Part shown: positions 60,187 to 64,000 of the stretch, one piece after another | Layout: every line of letters begins with the position of its first letter | Position numbering within the stretch: the stretch's first letter is position 1 | Assembly (NCBI RefSeq): GCF_000745855.1 | Contig: NZ_KN050766.1 | Location: 28,932 to 92,931, forward strand | Direction: 5' to 3' | Source of the DNA: Xenophilus azovorans DSM 13620 | GTDB taxonomy: Bacteria > Pseudomonadota > Gammaproteobacteria > Burkholderiales > Burkholderiaceae_C | DNA length: 64,000 bases | Position numbers and translations under genes: made by a program | The notes under the pieces: generated by a model | What the model saw: only the letters and a program-made list of their open reading frames with translations | Databases searched by the model: none | Told to the model about the DNA's origin: nothing

Positions 60187-60516
60187 TTACTTGACGAGTT
60201 CCGCGAGCTTGCCCGGCTTGTCCTTCCACTCGTCCGCGTCGGGCAGTGCGGCCTTGCGCTTGGTGATGCTCTTCCAGCCGTCGGCCTGGGCCAGTTCGGC
60301 GTTGAGCTGCACGAAGGCGATCTGGTCGGCCGGCAGGTCTTCCTCGGCGTAGATGGCGTTGGCCGGGCACTCGGGGATGCAGACCGCGCAGTCGATGCAC
60401 TCGTCGGGGTCGATCACCAGCATGTTCGGCCCCTCGCGGAAACAGTCCACCGGGCACACGTCGACGCAGTCGGTGTATTTGCAGCGGATGCAGTTCTCGG
60501 AGACGACGTGGGTCAT
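60187..60516 (-). CDS. fdxA: 7Fe ferredoxin
   Basis: This small electron carrier of 109 residues has one [3Fe-4S] and one [4Fe-4S] cluster. The ligands lie in [20 protein letters not shown] and [14 protein letters not shown]. The FdxA-type C-terminal extension ([20 protein letters not shown]) is complete. It is followed at once by fpr, which can reduce it or be reduced by it. The upstream spacer separates it from cysN on the same strand. Confidence 0.95.
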   Translation of the reverse strand: MTHVVSENCIRCKYTDCVDVCPVDCFREGPNMLVIDPDECIDCAVCIPECPANAIYAEEDLPADQIAFVQLNAELAQADGWKSITKRKAALPDADEWKDKPGKLAELVK

Positions 60517-60558
60517 GGCGCTGTGGCTGGTGAAGGCGGTCGGGGGAAACCCGGTATT

Positions 60559-61953
60559 TTATGCAGAGGCGTTGCCCACGCCCTGCGCGCGGACAAGAAC
60601 GGCGGCGCAGGTGCGGTGCGAGGCGGTGTCCACCAGCACCAGCGAGCCCAGCGCGCGCGACTCGGCGAAGGGGCGCACGGCCAGCGGCTGCTGCAGCGCG
60701 AGCACCACCTCGCCGATGGCGTTGGGCGGCAGTTCGGCGGCGTCCTCGGCCTCCAGGGTGGTGATGTTCAGCCGGTGCGCGATGCGCGCGACCCGGGCCT
60801 TGACCCAGCGGTGGCCCTGCAGCGCCCAGTACGCGCGGCCGGCCACCAGCGGCTCGTCGTCCAGCCAGGCGACGGTGGCGCGGATCTCGCGCTGCGGCTC
60901 GAAGGCGTCGGGCGCCAGCAGCCAGTCGCCGCGCGAGACGTCCACCTCGCGGTCGAGCACGATGCCGGCGCTGTGGCCGGCGTGCACGGCCTGGTCCTGC
61001 CGCGTGTGCGTAAGCACGCGCGCCACGGTGGCGTGCTGGTTGCTCGGCAGGATGGCGATGCGCTGGCCGGGCTCCACGTGGCCGCTGGCCACGCGGCCCC
61101 AGAAGATGCGCCGGCCCTGCGTGGTGTCGTTCGAGCCCGAGAACTTCTCGACCCACTGCACCGGGAAGGCGAAGGGCACGGATTCGTCCTGCGCCGTGAC
61201 CGGCAGGCCCTCCAGCAGTTCGAGCAGGCTGGGGCCCTCGTAGCCGGCCCAGCCCGCGCTGCCGTCCTGGTGGCGGCCGGCGACGTTCCAGCCCTTGAGC
61301 GCCGAGATGGGCACGATGGCCGCGATCCGCACGCCGGCGGCGGCGGCGAACTCGTCCAGCGCGCCGGAGATGCGCTCGAAGGCGAGCTGGGCGTCGTCGA
61401 TGGCGTCCAGCTTGTTCACCGCCACCACGATGGACTGCACGCGCAGCAGGTGTGCCAGCAGCATGTGGCGGCGCGTCTGCGCCAGCAGCTCGCTCTTCAC
61501 GACCTCGCCGTCGCCGACCTCGGCCGCCCAGGGCAGCTTGGTCGCGTCGACCAGCACCACGGCGGCATCGGCACTGGAGGCGGCCGTGACCATGTTGCGC
61601 GTGTACTGCTCGTGGCCGGGCGCGTCGCCGATGATGAACTTGCGCTTCGCGGTGGAGAAGTAGCGGTACGCCACGTCGATGGTGATGCCCTGCTCGCGCT
61701 CGGCCGAGAGGCCGTCGGTCAGCAGGGCGAGGTCGGTCTCGCCGCTGCGCTGCACGCCGGCCAGCTGGTCCTGCAGCACCGACTTGCTGTCCACCAGCAG
61801 GCGGCCGATCAGCGTGCTCTTGCCGTCGTCCACGCTGCCGCAGGTGATGAAGCGCAGGGCGGTGCCGGTGTCCCCGGTTTCAGTGCCAAAGGTGCCTGCA
61901 GCGCCCGTCCCGTGGGTGCTGGAGGCTATCGATTCAGTAGCAATGGCGTTCAT
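60559..61953 (-). CDS. cysN: sulfate adenylyltransferase, GTPase subunit
   Basis: This is the GTP-driven subunit of ATP sulfurylase, which activates sulfate to APS with CysD. It has 464 residues. GTPase motifs are GSVDDGKSTLIGRLL (G1), DAPGHEQYTRNM (G3) and NKLD (G4). There is no C-terminal APS kinase domain. The ATG was chosen over a TTG two codons earlier. A 116-bp dispersed repeat separates it from cysD, which is normally close or overlapping. Confidence 0.94.
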   Translation of the reverse strand: MNAIATESIASSTHGTGAAGTFGTETGDTGTALRFITCGSVDDGKSTLIGRLLVDSKSVLQDQLAGVQRSGETDLALLTDGLSAEREQGITIDVAYRYFSTAKRKFIIGDAPGHEQYTRNMVTAASSADAAVVLVDATKLPWAAEVGDGEVVKSELLAQTRRHMLLAHLLRVQSIVVAVNKLDAIDDAQLAFERISGALDEFAAAAGVRIAAIVPISALKGWNVAGRHQDGSAGWAGYEGPSLLELLEGLPVTAQDESVPFAFPVQWVEKFSGSNDTTQGRRIFWGRVASGHVEPGQRIAILPSNQHATVARVLTHTRQDQAVHAGHSAGIVLDREVDVSRGDWLLAPDAFEPQREIRATVAWLDDEPLVAGRAYWALQGHRWVKARVARIAHRLNITTLEAEDAAELPPNAIGEVVLALQQPLAVRPFAESRALGSLVLVDTASHRTCAAVLVRAQGVGNASA

Positions 61954-62001
61954 GTTCAACTTTCAGGCCGGCCGGAGCCGGCATCTCCAAGGTTTCCCGT
62001 C

Positions 62002-62117
62002 CGAAGGCCGCGGAGCAGGCCATGCCAGGGCACCCGCGGAACTGGCTTTGCCAGGCCGCCGGGTGCGCGCCCTCGAGGGGGGATTCGAGCGACACGAAGT
62101 GCGCGAGTAACGGGGGT
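62002..62117 (+). repeat. dispersed repeat family A, copy 3
   Basis: It runs from CGAAGGCCGCGGAGCAGGC through CGCGGAACTGGCTTTGCCAG and CCCTCGAGGGGGG to GGGGGT. It lies between cysD and cysN. It matches the copies at 41.3 kb (inverted) and 52.8 kb. Confidence 0.85.
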
Positions 62118-62119
62118 GG

Positions 62120-63082
62120 TCAGAAATACCCGTCCTTCTTGCGCTTCTCCATCGAAGCGTCGGAGGTCTTGTCGTCCATGCGGGTGGCGCCGCGCTCGCT
62201 GACCTCGACGGCCAGCGTCTCGGCCACCACGTCGGCCGCGTCCGCGGCCAGGCTGGCCACCGGGCAGGTGCAGGTGATGTCGCCGACGGTGCGGAAGCGC
62301 ACGTCGCGCACCTGCACGGTTTCGCCGTCCCTGGGCGGCGTCAGCTCGGTCACCGGCACCAGCAGGCCGCGGCGCTCGACCACCTCGCGCTTGTGGGTGT
62401 AGTAGATCGAGGGCAGGGCGATGCGCTCGCGCTCGATGTACTGCCACACGTCCAGCTCGGTCCAGTTGCTGATCGGGAACACGCGGAAGTGCTCGCCCGG
62501 CGCCAGGCGCGTGTTGAACAGCGTCCACAGCTCGGGGCGCTGGTCCTTGGGCTGCCATTGGCCGAAGGCGTCGCGGTGGGAAAAGATGCGCTCCTTGGCG
62601 CGGGCCTTTTCCTCGTCGCGGCGGGCGCCGCCGATCAGCGCGTCGAAGCGGAACTCCTCGATCGCTTCCAGCAGCGTGACCGACTGGTGCGCATTGCGCG
62701 ACTCGCCGGGGTGCGCCAGGCGCACGGTGCCGCGCCGCATGGAGTCCTCGACGCTGCGCACGATGAGGTGGGCGCCCAGTTCCTGCGCACGCCGGTCGCG
62801 GAAGTCGGTCACCTCCGGGAAGTTGTGCCCGGTGTCGATCATCAGCAGGGGGTAGGGCAGCCGGCCGGCGCCGAAGGCCTTCTCCGCGCACTTGAGCATC
62901 ACCAGCGAGTCCTTGCCGCCGGAGAACAGCAGCGCGGGGCGCTCGAAGGCGGCCGCCACCTCGCGCAGGATGAAGATGGTCTCTTCCTCCAGGGCGTCGA
63001 GGTGGGCGTCGGACAGGCGCAGGGCGGCCGCCGCGAGGCGGCTTTCGGGCAGCAGCAGATCGGGTTCGGTGCGGGCGTTCAT
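62120..63082 (-). CDS. cysD: sulfate adenylyltransferase, catalytic subunit
   Basis: This ATP-pyrophosphatase-fold subunit makes APS from sulfate and ATP. It has 320 residues. The PP-loop SGGKDSLVMLKCAEKAF is present, followed by IDTGHNFPEVTDFRD and DALIGGARRDEEKARAKERIFS. The C-terminal ERGATRMDDKTSDASMEKRKK segment is typical. It lies between cysH and cysN on the same strand. Regulation by a CysB/Cbl-type regulator would be usual, but no clear site was found. Confidence 0.95.
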   Translation of the reverse strand: MNARTEPDLLLPESRLAAAALRLSDAHLDALEEETIFILREVAAAFERPALLFSGGKDSLVMLKCAEKAFGAGRLPYPLLMIDTGHNFPEVTDFRDRRAQELGAHLIVRSVEDSMRRGTVRLAHPGESRNAHQSVTLLEAIEEFRFDALIGGARRDEEKARAKERIFSHRDAFGQWQPKDQRPELWTLFNTRLAPGEHFRVFPISNWTELDVWQYIERERIALPSIYYTHKREVVERRGLLVPVTELTPPRDGETVQVRDVRFRTVGDITCTCPVASLAADAADVVAETLAVEVSERGATRMDDKTSDASMEKRKKDGYF

Positions 63083-63129
63083 GGGGTCGGGCGCGGGGGC
63101 TGGGAAGCGATCGAAGGGGCGGGCGGCGG

Positions 63130-63750
63130 TCAGTGCGCCAGGTGCAGGCCGCATTCGCGGTTGTCCTCGCCCTTGGTGGGGTCCACGTAGTCGAAGTTGT
63201 TGGGCAGGCCGTGTTCCTGGCAATAGGCGTACAGGTCCTTGGAGGTCCAGTGCAGCAGCGGCGCGACCTTGACCAGGCCGTCGGGATTGATGCTCACCGG
63301 GTCCATCTGCGCGCGCACGGCGGTGTCGGTGGCGCGCAGCGCGGTGAACCAGACCTGCGGCGCCGTCTCGCGCAGGGCGCGCGCGAAGGGTTCGAGCTTG
63401 ACTTCCTCGGTGAAGGCGGCGTGGCGCGGATCGTCGAGCGCGGGCGTCGGCCCGTCCACCGCCTCGCGGTGCGCGCGCGAGCGGCGCGGCAGGTAGATGT
63501 GCAGGTTGAGCTTGAGCAGCTTCGTCACTTCGTCGGCGAAGCGGTAGGTGGCCTCGGTGTTGTAGCCGTTGTCCATCCAGACCACCGGCACGTCGGGCCG
63601 GGCGCGCGTGACCATGTGCAGGATCACGGCCTCGAAGGGCCGGAAGTTGGTGGTGACGATGGCGGTGCGGCCCAGGCCGAAGGCCCAGTCCACGAGGCCT
63701 TGTGCATTGCGGCCGAGTTCGGCGTTGACGTGTGCGAGATCGATGTTCAT
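63130..63750 (-). CDS. cysH: adenylylsulfate / phosphoadenylylsulfate reductase, short variant
   Basis: This enzyme reduces activated sulfate (APS or PAPS) to sulfite. It has 206 residues, shorter than E. coli CysH (about 244). The PAPS-reductase fold is clear (TTNFRPFEAVILHMV, WMDNGYNTEATYRFADEV, WFTALRATDTAVRAQ). The catalytic C-terminal RECGLH is present. The CC and CxxC cysteines of iron-sulfur APS reductases are absent, and so is the Gly-Asp-x-His-Thr loop of PAPS reductases. Substrate preference is therefore uncertain. It is the first gene of the visible cys cluster. Confidence 0.88.
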   Translation of the reverse strand: MNIDLAHVNAELGRNAQGLVDWAFGLGRTAIVTTNFRPFEAVILHMVTRARPDVPVVWMDNGYNTEATYRFADEVTKLLKLNLHIYLPRRSRAHREAVDGPTPALDDPRHAAFTEEVKLEPFARALRETAPQVWFTALRATDTAVRAQMDPVSINPDGLVKVAPLLHWTSKDLYAYCQEHGLPNNFDYVDPTKGEDNRECGLHLAH

Positions 63751-64000
63751 GGCGAAGGACGGGACTGTAGAAGCGGCCCTTATGAATCCCAACGATTTTT
63801 TGGTTCGCGCTTTATTCGGATAAGCAAATGCGCCAGTGTTCATGCGGGTTGGCGAGGGGTTGGGAGTGTTTGTCGGATAAGGGCGTTTTTTGGGAGGCGA
63901 GGCGGTGGGGGCGCGCGCCGTGGCCGGGGGCCTGGGGCGCGGGCTCATGGTGGGGCGGTCGGCGCGTTGCGCCGACTTCGCTGCGGTGCTCGGCCAGGGG
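63751..64000. promoter_or_regulatory. control region upstream of cysH
   Basis: No gene is seen in these 250 bp. The first 100 bp are relatively AT-rich and contain TTATTCGGATAA. A 9-bp direct repeat TCGGATAAG occurs at 63816 and 63873. A perfect hairpin GTCGGCGC-GTT-GCGCCGAC lies near the window end. The region should hold the cys promoter; CysB binding is a guess. Confidence 0.45.

Overview
The window is a dense, roughly 70 percent GC stretch of bacterial chromosome. Gene content and order (ilvBHC-pssA-leuA, aat-bpt, ECF sigma factor-DUF3619-DUF3106-RDD, fdxA-fpr, cysH-cysD-cysN), together with Bug-family binding proteins and H+-pumping pyrophosphatase, point to a betaproteobacterium of the order Burkholderiales, most likely family Comamonadaceae. 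This is inference from gene content; no rRNA is present. There is no prophage, transposase, plasmid or CRISPR signature, so this is core chromosome with small intergenic repeats.

Layout. 0-3 kb: sulfonate/nitrate-type ABC transporter. 3-9.5 kb: DUF924, cation/proton antiporter, lytic transglycosylase mltD, gloB with a head-to-head methyltransferase, rnhA. 8.9-13 kb: moaA-mobA, then a Fur-box-preceded unit (frameshifted orfX, Mn-type sodA, ZIP transporter). 13-20 kb: DUF937, an aldehyde dehydrogenase, small unknowns, membrane hppA and soluble ppa. 20-26.5 kb: FHA protein, a GNAT-like protein, an EamA permease, PII, then a six-gene minus-strand operon headed by an ECF sigma factor. 26.7-34.6 kb: branched-chain amino acid biosynthesis (ilvB, ilvH, ilvC, pssA, a leu attenuator with leader peptide, two unlike leuA genes). 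34.7-46.6 kb: pbpG, IclR, the N-degron transferases bpt and aat, pobA/pobR, a two-component system with an HtrA protease, SDR, RRM protein and an IF-1 paralogue. 47-55 kb: tRNA-Asn, surface-glycan acyltransferase, thiOSGE, thiD and a TPP-riboswitch-controlled cytX. 55-60.5 kb: LysR-sulfatase-Bug cluster, VOC protein, fpr and fdxA. 60.5-63.8 kb: sulfate assimilation (cysN, cysD, cysH).

Most interesting items. (1) The sigma factor/DUF3619/DUF3106 unit reads like a complete envelope-stress circuit: an ECF sigma factor, a one-span protein with anti-sigma topology, and an exported protein with LTxxQ-like motifs as in Spy/CpxP/CnrX. (2) A complete transcription attenuator with a Leu-rich leader peptide precedes leuA, which is followed by a second leuA of a different family. 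(3) Two dispersed repeat families are present. One has inserted in frame into an ABC ATPase and into a GNAT-like protein; the other lies between genes of the two-component, thiamine and cysteine clusters. (4) A structured RNA lies between ilvB and ilvH. (5) CysH lacks both the iron-sulfur cysteines and a conserved C-terminal loop.

Many genes overlap by ATGA, GTGA or TTGA junctions, and TTG/GTG starts are frequent (rnhA, rpoE-like, aat, infA, fpr; mobA, bpt, thiO, sulfatase), so start choices lean on these junctions and on family length.
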